64,000 nucleotides of DNA, from assembly GCA_017554235.1 (NCBI GenBank), contig JAFZIV010000008.1, positions 1 to 64,000 of the forward strand, written 5' to 3'. Under the pieces are notes generated by a model. It did no database searches. It saw only the letters and a list, made by a program, of their open reading frames with translations, and had not been told where the DNA came from. This document shows, in pieces, positions 7,956-17,369 of this stretch; positions within the stretch are counted from its first letter, which is position 1; every line of letters starts with the position of its first letter. The position numbers were made by a program, and so were the translations under genes. The stretch comes from Selenomonadaceae bacterium (GTDB lineage Bacteria > Bacillota > Negativicutes > Selenomonadales > Selenomonadaceae).

Positions 7956-8924
7956 TTACTCTTCTTCAAAATTATTTTTTTCTGCAGGATATTTTCCGGC
8001 TTGATAATCAATCAAAAATTTATAACGTTCCAATAAATCTGTCGCAATTTCTTCTTCGCTCCAACTTTCATCGTAATTATAAATTTTCATCACGATTTTA
8101 TCAACTTTTCTGTGCGCAGCGCGTAATTCTTTCGGCATTGTTATTTCGTCGTATAAATCTGCTAAACTTGCGTCGGGATAATTTTTTCTCACTTTTAAAA
8201 TTTTTTCCGCCGCCATTATCAATTCCGCATAATCTATAAATTCTACTCTCATCCATACAAAATTATTATAAACTATTTTCGCCGAATATCTGTAATCTGA
8301 TTTTAATCTGCCGCATACTGTTTTTGTCCATATCATATGCACTTTGCTTGTTAAAATTCCAAAATGAAATAAATTTGCGTCGGGAATAATTAAATTTGGG
8401 TCTAAAGAAATTATTTCTGATGATAAAAATCCAATCGGAATATATTCTCGACGTTCTGAACTTACTTGCGGAATAAATAAAAAATTTTCTTTAGGCTGAA
8501 CAATTTTTTGAAATAAATGCGGAATTTCTGAATCCTTTCTTGTCTTTGCACTTGAACTTTTTAAACGAAATTCTTTAACTGCTTTAACGCGTTCATAAAT
8601 AAATTTATTTTTATTAATTTCATCAGGAGTTGCGTCAACTAACCACAGGCAATATCTTTTTTCATTATGCAAAAAATCTTTTCCACCAATGCAGATTCGT
8701 ATAAATTTTTCTGCATTGGGATATTTTTTTACAAAATAATTTTTTTCATCTTCAGATAAAATTAAATTTCCGTTATCAGTAGGACGATTTCCAGCAATCA
8801 TTTTAGGAACAGGACAAATAGGAGTTGAACGCGATTTAACAAAAATATCTGGACCGTTAAAAAGATAAAAATTAATGTGGTCAACATCGTCAAAAGTTCC
8901 GTCAGGATTAAAAATTTTCGGCAA
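7956..8924 (-). CDS. C-terminal fragment of an MmeI-type (class IIL) DNA methyltransferase
   Basis: About 322 residues match the target-recognition and C-terminal part of MmeI/YeeA-like restriction-methylation enzymes: NRPTDNGNLILSEDEK, EKFIRICIGGKDFLHNEKRY, CLWLVDATPDEI, VKEFRLKSSSAKTRK, FIPQVSSERREYIPIGFL, NLFHFGILTSKVHMIWTKTV, CGRLKSDYRYS and IVYNNF. Family members are roughly 900 residues or more; here the nuclease and the SAM-binding catalytic domain (NPPY motif) are missing and the upstream 280 bases hold no trace of them. The frame is intact and TTG at 8924 has AGGTG six bases upstream, so a truncated protein could be made. It cannot methylate or cut DNA alone. I read it as the remnant of a lost restriction system. 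Confidence 0.85.
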   Translation of the reverse strand: MPKIFNPDGTFDDVDHINFYLFNGPDIFVKSRSTPICPVPKMIAGNRPTDNGNLILSEDEKNYFVKKYPNAEKFIRICIGGKDFLHNEKRYCLWLVDATPDEINKNKFIYERVKAVKEFRLKSSSAKTRKDSEIPHLFQKIVQPKENFLFIPQVSSERREYIPIGFLSSEIISLDPNLIIPDANLFHFGILTSKVHMIWTKTVCGRLKSDYRYSAKIVYNNFVWMRVEFIDYAELIMAAEKILKVRKNYPDASLADLYDEITMPKELRAAHRKVDKIVMKIYNYDESWSEEEIATDLLERYKFLIDYQAGKYPAEKNNFEEE

Positions 8925-9092
8925 ATTAATCACCTCACAAATTTTTAAAAAATCATAGAAAAAAATTTTTTAAAGCAATTATAGCAAAAAAAAATTGTTT
9001 TACAAGGCAAAAAAATTTTTAGTAGAAAAAATAAAATTTTTTAGCTTAAAAATTGTCAAGCCGTAAATGGTAGTAAAAATGGCGAAAAAAAA

Positions 9093-9142
9093 TAAATCAC
9101 TCTTGAAAAAAGTAAGTTACAATGCGGCATTTGAGTGATTTA
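9093..9142. repeat. 10-bp inverted repeat
   Basis: TAAATCACTC (9093-9102) and GAGTGATTTA (9133-9142) are exact reverse complements across a 30-base gap, in the AT-rich gap upstream of the truncated methyltransferase gene. No T-run follows, so it is not an evident terminator. Confidence 0.6.
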
Positions 9143-9161
9143 AGTAGAAATTGCGTATATG

Positions 9162-9212
9162 AATTTTTGTATTGATTAAATTCGATAAAATAATTTTTGT
9201 ATTGATTAAATT
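9162..9212. repeat. 21-bp direct repeat
   Basis: AATTTTTGTATTGATTAAAT plus T occurs at 9162-9182 and 9192-9212, a 30-base period. The second copy overlaps the stop codon of the ABC transporter gene. Confidence 0.8.
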
Positions 9213-10920
9213 ATTTAGAAGGCAAAATTATATTGGTAGACCAATTACCGTCGCCTTCCAATTTTAATTCGGAATCGTGAACTTGATACAAAGTTGAACG
9301 ATGACCGACGCTGATAATTGTAGAATTAGGAAGAATTTTTTTCAAAAGTTGATACATTTCAATTTCTCGCGGTTCGTCCAACGCGCTGGTCGCCTCGTCC
9401 ATAAAAATATAATCAGGTTTTTGCAAAATAATTCGCGCAAATGCTAAACGTTGTTGCTCACCGCCGGATAAAATTCTGCTCCAATCGTCTTCAACGTCTA
9501 ATTTTTCGATTAAATTGTGCAAATCAGCAAGATTTAAAGCTTGAATTAAAATTTCGTCAGACGGAGAATCTTTTTCAGCATTAGGATAAATTAAAGCGCG
9601 GCGCAAAGTTCCGAGCGGCAAATAAGGTTTTTGAGGTAAAAACATAACCTTAGCATTTTGCGGCAAAAAAATTTTTCCGTTAGCATAAGCCCAAATACCG
9701 GCTAAAGTTCTAAGAAAAGTAGATTTTCCGCAACCCGACACACCTGTAACCAAAAGAGATTTAGCATTTTCCAAATTTAAAGCAAGATTTTTTAAAATTT
9801 CGCGACCATTCGGCAAAGAAATATTTAAATCTAAAATTTTTAAATTATCTGCGGAAGATTTTTCGACATTATTTTCGATTTTTTGAACTTTTTCAACGTG
9901 ATCGGTAAAACCGGCTAAACGATGAATAACAGCGGCTAAACTGGCGATAGTAGCATAAGAATCAATAAAAAAACTCATAGCGTCCTGAACTCTGCCGAAA
10001 GCAGAAATAGTTTGCATAAGTCCGCCGAGCGGCATTTCTTTAGAAAAATATTTAGGAGCGGCTAAAATAATCGGAACAATGACAGCTAATTGAGCGTAAC
10101 CATTTATGTAAAAATTTAAATGTTTAGTCTTAGTCATTAATTTTCTAAAATTTTTAATGACATCGCCGAATTTCCAAGAAAAATTTTCCAATTCGGATTT
10201 TTCACCGCGATAAAAAGCAATACTTTCAGCATTTTCACGAACTCTCATCATTGAGAAACGAAAATCAGCTTCATAACGTTGTTGATTAAATTGAAGACCG
10301 ATTAATTTTTTTCCGACCAAATGAACTAAAAAAGTTCCGACGCCTGAATAAAATATCGTAAACCAAAACATGTAACCGTAAATTACAATTTCATTTTCGC
10401 CAAAATTAAAAGTGAACGCGCCGGACAAATTCCACAAAACAAAACTAAAAGCGACCAAAGTAACAGATTGGCGTAAAAATCCAACAATTAATTGCAAAGT
10501 CAGCGAAACAAATTGCGAAATATCTTCAGAAATTCTTTGGTCAGGGTTATCAGTGGAATCTTGCAATTTATAATAAGTTTGATTTTTCATCCAAGAATTT
10601 AAATAATTGTTCGTCATCCAAGTTCGCCAACGAATTTCCAAAAATTGACGCAAATAAATTGCATAAACGGCGATGCAAATATAAAGAAAAGCGAGAAAAG
10701 AAAATTCTCCGATGAGCGGAAAAAATAAATTTTCCTGATATTCTTGAAGAGCGTTATAAAATTCGTTGTACCAGTCATTAAGTTTTACCAAAAGATAAAC
10801 GCAGATAAAATTTAAAGCGATGACGACGGCGAAAAGACCGCAAGCTTTCCATTTTTCTTCCGAAGACCAATAACCTTTGAACAAATTCCAAAAGCCCTGA
10901 AATAAATTTCGATTTTCCAA
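9211..10920 (-). CDS. SbmA/YddA-type ABC transporter, fused permease and ATPase
   Basis: A roughly 569-residue half-transporter in which a membrane domain of about six segments (residues 30-330) is followed by an ATPase domain. The ATPase has Walker A GVSGCGKST (about 390), signature LSGGEQQR (about 485) and Walker B DYIFMDEATSALD (about 507). The N-terminal part (YWSSEEKWKACGL, LNDWYNEFYNALQ) and RWRTWMTNNYLNSWM are characteristic of the SbmA/BacA-like YddA group. Substrates of that group include peptides and small cofactors; none can be assigned here. TTG at 10920 is chosen because AAAGGGGG lies about nine bases upstream; a longer start at 10965 has no such site. The direct repeat covers its stop codon. 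Confidence 0.88.
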   Translation of the reverse strand: MENRNLFQGFWNLFKGYWSSEEKWKACGLFAVVIALNFICVYLLVKLNDWYNEFYNALQEYQENLFFPLIGEFSFLAFLYICIAVYAIYLRQFLEIRWRTWMTNNYLNSWMKNQTYYKLQDSTDNPDQRISEDISQFVSLTLQLIVGFLRQSVTLVAFSFVLWNLSGAFTFNFGENEIVIYGYMFWFTIFYSGVGTFLVHLVGKKLIGLQFNQQRYEADFRFSMMRVRENAESIAFYRGEKSELENFSWKFGDVIKNFRKLMTKTKHLNFYINGYAQLAVIVPIILAAPKYFSKEMPLGGLMQTISAFGRVQDAMSFFIDSYATIASLAAVIHRLAGFTDHVEKVQKIENNVEKSSADNLKILDLNISLPNGREILKNLALNLENAKSLLVTGVSGCGKSTFLRTLAGIWAYANGKIFLPQNAKVMFLPQKPYLPLGTLRRALIYPNAEKDSPSDEILIQALNLADLHNLIEKLDVEDDWSRILSGGEQQRLAFARIILQKPDYIFMDEATSALDEPREIEMYQLLKKILPNSTIISVGHRSTLYQVHDSELKLEGDGNWSTNIILPSK

Positions 10921-10949
10921 AAAAAAATTTCCCCCTTTTGAGTTAAAAG

Positions 10950-10958
10950 TGATATAAT
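10950..10958 (+). promoter_or_regulatory. extended -10 promoter of the response regulator gene
   Basis: TGATATAAT fits an extended -10 element, about 48 bases before the start codon at 11006. It overlaps the 5' end of the divergent ABC transporter gene. Confidence 0.5.
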
Positions 10959-11005
10959 ACTTCAAAAAAGGATTTTAGCACAAATTTCGCGTTGGGGGAA
11001 ATTTT

Positions 11006-12325
11006 ATGAAAAAAATTTTAATTGTGGACGATATGATGGTTTCGCTGATGATGACGGAAAATATGTTAGCGGAGCATTACAAAACTTTTTGCGCGTCATC
11101 GGGCGAAGAAGCGATGAAAATTTATCGTCAAGAGTTGCCGGACATGGTTTTGTCGGATTTGCGTATGCCGGGCATGAGCGGTTACGAATTGCAAATTCAG
11201 TTGCAGGAAGAATATCACAAAGTTATTCCGTTTATGTTTATGACGGCGGATCACAATGAAGAGACGGAAAGCAAAGGTTTTGATAATGGCGCGATGGATT
11301 TTATCAGAAAACCTTTTCGTCCTGATGTTTTATTGCGTCGCGTGGCAAATATTTTGCAAACTGTTGAGCAAATTGAAGGATTGAAAAAAAGTTCTTCAAC
11401 GGATCAGCTTACAGGACTTTTGAATAAAATTTCTTCGCAAATTGAGCTTACAAAAATTTGCAAAAAATCTCTTGGCGCGTTAATGATGATAGATTTAGAC
11501 AGTTTTAAATTGGTAAACGATATTCATGGACATGCGATGGGCGATCAAGTTTTGATAAATTTTGCAGATATTTTACGTTCTGCGGTACGTCCGACGGATA
11601 TTTTAGGAAGAATGGGCGGAGACGAATTTGTAGCGTTTTGTAATGGAGTTCACGACGAACAATCTGTCGCGTCAAAATCGAAATTTATCAACGAAAGAAT
11701 TGTTGAGATGGCGAAAAATCTTATGGGCGAGGACATGAATATTCCTTTGGGCGCGTCAATAGGTTGTGCATTTGTGCCGATGAGCGGAACGGATTTTGCG
11801 GAACTTTATCAAAAAGCGGATAAAGCGTTGTATGGAGTCAAGCAAAACGGCAAACACGGCTACGGAATTTTCAATGAAAATGAAGGCGAAGATGAAGCCG
11901 AATCCACAGGACTTGCCAACATAGAGCAAATTGAAATGATTTTGAATGAGCGCGGCGTTGACGACAAAGCATTTGTATTACCGTTTGAAAGTTTTCGTAC
12001 TGTTTACAGATTTTTGAAACGTACACGCGGCGTTTACAGCAAAATGACATGTCTTTTAGTTTTTTCTCTCACACGTCACAAAGAAGGCGGAAAGGGCAAT
12101 CTTAAAGAAGCGGCGGAGCAATTTATGACTGTTCTTCACGAAACATTTAGAACGGGTGATGCCTTAACTCAAAGCGGGAACAATCAATTTTTCGTATTGT
12201 TATCGAATACAGACGCTTATCGCCATGTCAACCGCGCAGTTCAGCGTATTTCGGACGCTTGGGACAAAATGGAATCCTGCGCGTACTTTGCTTTCAATTA
12301 TGAGTGGAAAGTTTTGGACAGCTGA
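11006..12325 (+). CDS. response regulator with GGDEF (diguanylate cyclase) domain
   Basis: A 439-residue protein. Residues 1-120 form a receiver domain with acidic pair DD at 8-9, the phosphorylatable aspartate D51 in LSDLRMPGM and the lysine of RKPF near 104. Residues about 130-290 form a GGDEF domain with intact MGGDEF near 203 (active cyclase likely) and DLDSFKLVND before it. A third module (about 300-439) resembles a degenerate GGDEF fold without the motif. It should make cyclic di-GMP in response to phosphorylation by an unknown histidine kinase. GGGGGA lies before the ATG. The Uma2 gene follows within 17 bases. Confidence 0.92.
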   Translation: MKKILIVDDMMVSLMMTENMLAEHYKTFCASSGEEAMKIYRQELPDMVLSDLRMPGMSGYELQIQLQEEYHKVIPFMFMTADHNEETESKGFDNGAMDFIRKPFRPDVLLRRVANILQTVEQIEGLKKSSSTDQLTGLLNKISSQIELTKICKKSLGALMMIDLDSFKLVNDIHGHAMGDQVLINFADILRSAVRPTDILGRMGGDEFVAFCNGVHDEQSVASKSKFINERIVEMAKNLMGEDMNIPLGASIGCAFVPMSGTDFAELYQKADKALYGVKQNGKHGYGIFNENEGEDEAESTGLANIEQIEMILNERGVDDKAFVLPFESFRTVYRFLKRTRGVYSKMTCLLVFSLTRHKEGGKGNLKEAAEQFMTVLHETFRTGDALTQSGNNQFFVLLSNTDAYRHVNRAVQRISDAWDKMESCAYFAFNYEWKVLDS

Positions 12326-12341
12326 CAAGGAGCTGATTAAA

Positions 12342-12914
12342 ATGTTGAACGAGGCGTTAAAGCGCGACTACGAAATAATTGAGGGGGAAAAATTCATGTC
12401 TCCTGCGGCAAATCTTTTTCATAACAGAACTTTATTTAGGCTTGGAATGATACTCGGTCAATATGCGATTGAAAAAAAATGCGGCTACGTTTTCACGGAT
12501 AGTATTGACGTGCATTTACCTGACGGAAATCTTTTCAAACCCGACCTGACCGTTGTAAAATCTGAAAATGCGAAAATCATTAACTGGAAAGGCGCAATTC
12601 GTGGCGTTCCCGATATGGTTGTTGAAGTTCTTTCAAAGTCCACAAAAAGAAACGACGAAGGTATTAAGAAAAAAATTTACGAATTAAACGGCGTTAAGGA
12701 ATATTGGATTATCGATACTTGGGCTAAAAGCGTTAAAGTATATCTTCTGCGCGACGGAAAATTTGAGCTGGATGACGAATATTTTAAATATGACGAAGAT
12801 GAATGGTCACTTCTTGATAATGAGGAGAAAGCCGCTTTCAAACCTGAAATTAAAGTTTCAATTTTCGATGATTTATTTATTAAAGTTGAGGATATTTTTT
12901 CTTGGGGGATATAA
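12342..12914 (+). CDS. Uma2 family protein (DUF820, PD-(D/E)XK fold)
   Basis: About 190 residues of the Uma2 (DUF820) family, a restriction-endonuclease-like fold of unproven cellular role. Typical features are YEIIEGEKFMSPAAN near the start, FKPDLTVVK, the acidic strand VVEVLSKSTKRND with catalytic E and K positions, and YELNGVKEYWIID. The ATG at 12342 has AAGGAG eight bases upstream; an in-frame GTG/ATG further back lies inside the preceding gene. It closely resembles the second copy at 20.6 kb. Such genes are often expanded families in cyanobacteria and some Firmicutes. Confidence 0.88.
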   Translation: MLNEALKRDYEIIEGEKFMSPAANLFHNRTLFRLGMILGQYAIEKKCGYVFTDSIDVHLPDGNLFKPDLTVVKSENAKIINWKGAIRGVPDMVVEVLSKSTKRNDEGIKKKIYELNGVKEYWIIDTWAKSVKVYLLRDGKFELDDEYFKYDEDEWSLLDNEEKAAFKPEIKVSIFDDLFIKVEDIFSWGI

Positions 12915-12933
12915 TTTTTTGGAGGAATAAATT

Positions 12934-13998
12934 TTGAATACGCCGAAAATTTCTGTGCTGATTCCTATGTACAATCGCAAACATTATATTCAAAGTTGCG
13001 TTGATAGCGCACTTAATCAAACTTTCAAGGATTTTGAAATTATTATTCGTGATGACGGCTCGACTGACGGCGTATTTGAATTTGTTAAGGAAAAATATTC
13101 TAAAGAAATTTCCGGCGGCAAGATTAAACTTTTCCGTAATAAAAAAAATTTAGGAGAAGTGTTAAACGTTAGTCAGCTTATGCGCGACTCGACGGGAAAA
13201 TATTTGACGATTTTGCATTGCGACGATATGTATTTACCGCAGACTTTGGAGATACTTTTTAACGCGGCTGAAAAATATTCTGCTGACGTTGTACACAGCA
13301 CAAATTTTTTAACTTCGCCCAATGACGGTGTGATTGATGAAGGTACTTCACTTAAAAAAATTTCCAGAGATCGTCATAATGTCAATAAAGCTGAAATTTT
13401 TCCTGCAGATATTCGCGAGAGATTTAACGAATGGCTTAACGGCGGCACGTTTCAAGATTTACAGTACAATATTTTTCGGCGGAAATTTATCACTGACAAT
13501 AAAATTTTTTTCTACAATATGTGTTGTGAAAGTATGTTGTTTACGCTGATATGGATTTTGAAGGCGAAAACTTTTGTAAAGATACCTGAAATAACTTATA
13601 TTCGACGTGACGCGCCGGATTCACAAACTAACGATAATAATTCTGCGGTGTACAAATTTGAGAAATCTATTCCGCTAAGGCTTGAACTTTCCCGTAGCAT
13701 AGATAAATTTATTTCTGAATGTGACTTCCTGAAAAATAACGCGGAACGTAGCTATCTTGCTAAGACAAGAATTTTTTTGACGCACGAAAATTTGAACAGC
13801 GTTGAAAATAATCTGCACGGCAATTCAAGTTATGTTCAGCTTTACGGCACGATTGAAGACGCCTTCAGAAAATATTTTGGTTCAGACGCGGTTTATTTGG
13901 CTTTGCTTTTTCATTGGGCGCACCTTATGCAGTTTAATAAAAGTAAAGCTGAAACGATGTTGCAGGATTGTTTGAACGTCATACGCAGAGATATTTAA
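12934..13998 (+). CDS. family 2 glycosyltransferase
   Basis: A 354-residue GT-A fold glycosyltransferase. The N-terminus ISVLIPMYNRKHYIQSCV and the nucleotide-binding RDDGSTDGVFEFV, then the metal-binding LHCDDMY (DxD-like), are standard for family 2. The C-terminal 130 residues are helical and unassigned. TTG start with GGAGG nine bases upstream. It lies between Uma2 and aroB, 19 bases before the latter, without other polysaccharide genes, so the acceptor is unknown. Confidence 0.85.
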   Translation: MNTPKISVLIPMYNRKHYIQSCVDSALNQTFKDFEIIIRDDGSTDGVFEFVKEKYSKEISGGKIKLFRNKKNLGEVLNVSQLMRDSTGKYLTILHCDDMYLPQTLEILFNAAEKYSADVVHSTNFLTSPNDGVIDEGTSLKKISRDRHNVNKAEIFPADIRERFNEWLNGGTFQDLQYNIFRRKFITDNKIFFYNMCCESMLFTLIWILKAKTFVKIPEITYIRRDAPDSQTNDNNSAVYKFEKSIPLRLELSRSIDKFISECDFLKNNAERSYLAKTRIFLTHENLNSVENNLHGNSSYVQLYGTIEDAFRKYFGSDAVYLALLFHWAHLMQFNKSKAETMLQDCLNVIRRDI

Positions 13999-14017
13999 CA
14001 GAAAGGAAAAAATTTTA

Positions 14018-15100
14018 ATGCCGAAAGTTAAAGTGGAATTGGGCGCGGACAGCTACGATATTTTTACTGGTGAAAAAATTCTTGGCGGCGTAGGAAAATT
14101 TATTGCCGAATCAAAATTTACTCAAAAAATTTTAATCGTGACAGACAGCAATGTTGAGAAATTTTTAAGCGACTTGACGGATTCACTTAAAGCCTATGAA
14201 ATTAATTTTGATGTGGCGGTAATTCCTGCGGGCGAAACTTCCAAAAATCTGCGCGAAGCCGAAAAAATTTATACTCGTGCCATTGAGTTTGGACTAGACA
14301 GGAAGTCGCCTATAATCGCATTTGGTGGCGGCGTAGTAGGAGATTTAGCGGGATTTGTTGCGGCAACTTATCTGCGCGGAGTGCCGTTTATTCAAGTTCC
14401 AACGACATTACTTGCGCAAGTTGATTCAAGCGTTGGCGGTAAAACTGCCGTTAATCACGAGCTTGGAAAAAATTTAATCGGCGCGTTTTATCAACCAAAA
14501 GCAGTGTTCATCGACCTTGACACACTGAAAACTTTGCCTGACCGCGAAATTAAATGTGGACTCGGTGAAGTCGTCAAATACGGAATTATCAGCGACGAAA
14601 AATTTTTTGAGTACCTTGAACTTAATGCGGAAAAAATTTTTAATCTTGACGTAGAAGTTTTAACGCATATAGTTAAGCGTTCCTGCGAAATTAAAGCCGA
14701 AGTTGTAAGCTTGGACGAAAAAGAATCGGGACTTCGGCGAATTTTAAATTTTGGACACACGATAGCGCATGCCGTCGAAAAAATTACTGATTACGAAAAA
14801 TATCGGCACGGTGAAGCGGTTGCAATCGGTATGTTAGGCGCGGCACTTATAAGCTGGAGCGTCGGCAGAATAAATTTTAATGACGTCGCCCGCTTGAAAG
14901 ATTTACTTGATAAGCTTGGACTTGTGACAAACTGCGCGGGTTGTGACGTGGAAGAAATGTACGCGTTGACTTTTCGCGATAAAAAAACTGTCGGCGGGAA
15001 AGTTAATTGGGTGCTTATGGACGGTTTTGGCAAAGTTGAAATTACTGATGACGTTCCCAAAGATGATGTAAAAAAATCATTGAAAATCCTTGCCGCTTAA
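14018..15100 (+). CDS. aroB: 3-dehydroquinate synthase
   Basis: AroB converts DAHP to 3-dehydroquinate, the second step of the shikimate pathway, using NAD and a divalent metal. The 360-residue protein has IPAGETSKN, the glycine-rich FGGGVVGDLAGFVAATYLRG (residues 99-118), PTTLLAQVDSSVGGKTAVN and metal-site histidines in NFGHTIAHA and RHGEAVAIGM. Length is normal. AGAAAGGA lies about 11 bases before the ATG. No other shikimate gene lies close by. Confidence 0.96.
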   Translation: MPKVKVELGADSYDIFTGEKILGGVGKFIAESKFTQKILIVTDSNVEKFLSDLTDSLKAYEINFDVAVIPAGETSKNLREAEKIYTRAIEFGLDRKSPIIAFGGGVVGDLAGFVAATYLRGVPFIQVPTTLLAQVDSSVGGKTAVNHELGKNLIGAFYQPKAVFIDLDTLKTLPDREIKCGLGEVVKYGIISDEKFFEYLELNAEKIFNLDVEVLTHIVKRSCEIKAEVVSLDEKESGLRRILNFGHTIAHAVEKITDYEKYRHGEAVAIGMLGAALISWSVGRINFNDVARLKDLLDKLGLVTNCAGCDVEEMYALTFRDKKTVGGKVNWVLMDGFGKVEITDDVPKDDVKKSLKILAA

Positions 15101-15157
15101 GTTAAAATATTGTGAATTAAAATTTTCTGATAAAACTTTAAATAAGGAAGTGGATTT

Positions 15158-16009
15158 ATGGCAATCATCAAAATTAGTGACGATTTCGATATGAAAAAAA
15201 TTGCTGACAGCGGACAATGTTTCCGCGCAGTGGAAGTTAAACCGGGCGTTTTCAGATTCGTTACAAAACAAAGCGTTGTCTATATGAAACAGATTGAACC
15301 GGGTAAATTCGACGTAAGCTGTAACGTTGCCGAGTGGGAAAAAACTTGGGTTGAATATTTCGATCTTAGGACGAAGTACGCGCCGATTCGTGAAAAAATT
15401 CTTCAATCTTGCGCCGGAAGACCTTACGAAAATTATATCAAAGAGGCGTTAGAATTTGGCAAGGGCATCAGAATTTTAAAGCAAGAGCCTTTTGAAGCGT
15501 TGATTAGTTTTATAATCAGTCAGCGCAAAAATATTCCGTCGATACGCAGTACCGTTGAGCAAATGTGTAATACTTTCGGCGGCTATATCGGTACGCCTTA
15601 CGAGCAGATAAATTTCTTCCCGTCTGCTCATACTTTATCACATACAACTATGTTTGATATGTCGTCTTTAGCGTTGGGCTATCGCGGTGCTTATGTGCGT
15701 GACGCAATAGAAAAAGTAAATGCCCGCGCAGTTGACTTAGAAATTTTGCAGTACGAATCGGATAAAGATTTATTAGAAATTTTGCAACGTATACGCGGTG
15801 TTGGTCCGAAAGTTGCCGCTTGCGTTGCGCTTTACGCTTATCATCGCTTGAACATTATGCCTATTGATGTTTGGATTCAACGCGCTATTGAAGAAGATTT
15901 TAACGGCAATAACATTTTCTACGAATTTGCCGAATACGCAGGAGTTTTACAACTGTATATTTTCTTCTATAAACGACTTGCTGAGAAAGGATATTGGCTT
16001 GTTGGTTAG
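15158..16009 (+). CDS. 8-oxoguanine DNA glycosylase / AP lyase, OGG type
   Basis: A 283-residue base-excision-repair enzyme. The N-terminal domain (FDMKKIADSGQCFRAVEV) is the OGG_N type. The helix-hairpin-helix reads RIRGVGPKVAAC with the Schiff-base lysine at residue 218, and the essential aspartate is D237 in MPIDVWIQRAIEE. PFEALISFIISQRKNI is the usual segment near the HhH-GPD domain entry. Its natural substrate should be 8-oxoG opposite C. AGGAAG precedes the ATG. The gene overlaps the start of the next gene by 11 bases. Confidence 0.9.
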   Translation: MAIIKISDDFDMKKIADSGQCFRAVEVKPGVFRFVTKQSVVYMKQIEPGKFDVSCNVAEWEKTWVEYFDLRTKYAPIREKILQSCAGRPYENYIKEALEFGKGIRILKQEPFEALISFIISQRKNIPSIRSTVEQMCNTFGGYIGTPYEQINFFPSAHTLSHTTMFDMSSLALGYRGAYVRDAIEKVNARAVDLEILQYESDKDLLEILQRIRGVGPKVAACVALYAYHRLNIMPIDVWIQRAIEEDFNGNNIFYEFAEYAGVLQLYIFFYKRLAEKGYWLVG

Positions 16010-17294
16010 TTCAAAATTTAATCGAAAATTTTTCGCCGCAGTTTTTGCGGCTTATGTTTTTTTATTTTCACCGACGACTTACGCGGCTGACGACGCTCCG
16101 GCATACGTAAGAAGTGCAACTGATGATGACGGTATGCCCGCTTACATTAGAGGAAATTCTTATGAAAATAATCCGCCTGCATACGTAACTAACAAGCCGC
16201 AGGTTGAACCTCCTCAAGTGGAAACGTCGCCTGTTGAGACACCGTTGGTTGATACTCCGCCGATTGTCGAAACTCCAAACTTAGAAGCTCCACCGCCTGA
16301 AGGTGCAGGCTTAGAATTTTTGATGTACAATCAAAATGGCGTTATGGCGTTTGCGATAATTGCGGCACACGAATATTACAAAGTTTGTCCTGTCATTGCC
16401 AGAAATCAAATTCAAGGTCGCGCAACTCTTTCAGGAATAACTTCCAATTACAATGATATTGCTATGATTAACGCAAGCTATTTTGAACGTGACGGAAGTA
16501 TTATTGGGATGTTGCAAATTGACGACACGATTGTAAGCAGGGATGACTACACGCGCTCGGCGATAGGAATTAAACAGGACGGTACGATAGTTTTTGGACA
16601 AGTCGGCTATCATGGCGTCTTTGACATTGAGGGTAAAGAGTTCCCGATTTGCGGCGTTAATTGCGATCGCCCTAAAGATTCGATTGTACTTTATACAAAT
16701 CAGTTTGGCGCGTCGACAAATACAAATGATTCCGGCGTTGAATTGATTGTGCGCAATGGCGTTATCTCTTCGGTAATGCGCGGCAAGGGCAACAATCGTA
16801 TTCCTTCGGACGGTTACATTATCAGTGCGCAGGGAAATGCGTGGGAACTTTTCAAAGGCGTAAATGTCGGCGATGATATTATCATTGACCAAGAAGTTTT
16901 AGTTAAGGATGAAAATTTCTACGACGCTATACACATTGTAGGCGCGGGTCCTCGACTGGTTAAGAACGGACAAATTTACGTTACTGCTGACGAAGAAGCT
17001 TTCCCTGACGATATTCGTGTTGGACGTGCTCCGCGTTCGGCATTTGGTGTAACGAAGTACGGTGATTATATTTTTGCTGTTGTGGACGGTCGGCAAGCAC
17101 ACAGTCAAGGTTGTACGTTGCAAGAATGGGCAGATATTCTGATAAATCAATTTGGCGCAGTTGACGCGATTAACCTTGACGGCGGCGGCTCTGCGGAATT
17201 GATTGTTAATGATAATATTGTAAACAGTCCCAGCGACGGACAAGAAAGACCCGTTGCAAGTGCTTTGATGATTCTTTCAAAGTGGGACAGATGA
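15999..17294 (+). CDS. secreted phosphodiester glycosidase (NAGPA domain) protein
   Basis: About 431 residues with a signal peptide (hydrophobic AVFAAYVFLF, cleavage near TYA). Residues about 28-105 are a proline-rich linker with repeats such as PPQVETSP and VETPLVDTPP. The rest is a NAGPA-like domain: INASYF, GYIISAQG, GAGPRLVKNG, RAPRSAFGVTKYGD and the catalytic block AINLDGGGSAELIV. Relatives are linked to exopolysaccharide or wall-glycan phosphodiester cleavage. TTG at 15999 is chosen because AGAAAGGA lies seven bases upstream; a longer frame inside the glycosylase gene lacks a signal peptide. The linker probably spans the cell wall region. Confidence 0.85.
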   Translation: MLVSSKFNRKFFAAVFAAYVFLFSPTTYAADDAPAYVRSATDDDGMPAYIRGNSYENNPPAYVTNKPQVEPPQVETSPVETPLVDTPPIVETPNLEAPPPEGAGLEFLMYNQNGVMAFAIIAAHEYYKVCPVIARNQIQGRATLSGITSNYNDIAMINASYFERDGSIIGMLQIDDTIVSRDDYTRSAIGIKQDGTIVFGQVGYHGVFDIEGKEFPICGVNCDRPKDSIVLYTNQFGASTNTNDSGVELIVRNGVISSVMRGKGNNRIPSDGYIISAQGNAWELFKGVNVGDDIIIDQEVLVKDENFYDAIHIVGAGPRLVKNGQIYVTADEEAFPDDIRVGRAPRSAFGVTKYGDYIFAVVDGRQAHSQGCTLQEWADILINQFGAVDAINLDGGGSAELIVNDNIVNSPSDGQERPVASALMILSKWDR

Positions 17295-17300
17295 GGAATA

Positions 17301-17350
17301 AGTGGTCAGTGGTCAGTGAATAGTGAAGAGTAATTCTTAATTCTTAATTA
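17301..17350. repeat. heptamer repeat array
   Basis: Seven consecutive 7-mers in register: AGTGGTC, AGTGGTC, AGTGAAT, AGTGAAG, AGTAATT, CTTAATT, CTTAATT. The array shows two heptamer types joined in one run, filling the intergenic gap before the YitT gene. Confidence 0.85.
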
Positions 17351-17369
17351 AAAAAGCGGTGGTTTTAAT

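Noticed and set aside
12225..12341. Longer start for the first Uma2 gene
   Set aside because: It lies wholly inside the REC-GGDEF gene in another frame; ATG 12342 follows AAGGAG.
15864..15998. Longer start for the NAGPA protein
   Set aside because: Overlaps the glycosylase gene by 146 bases and hides the signal peptide.
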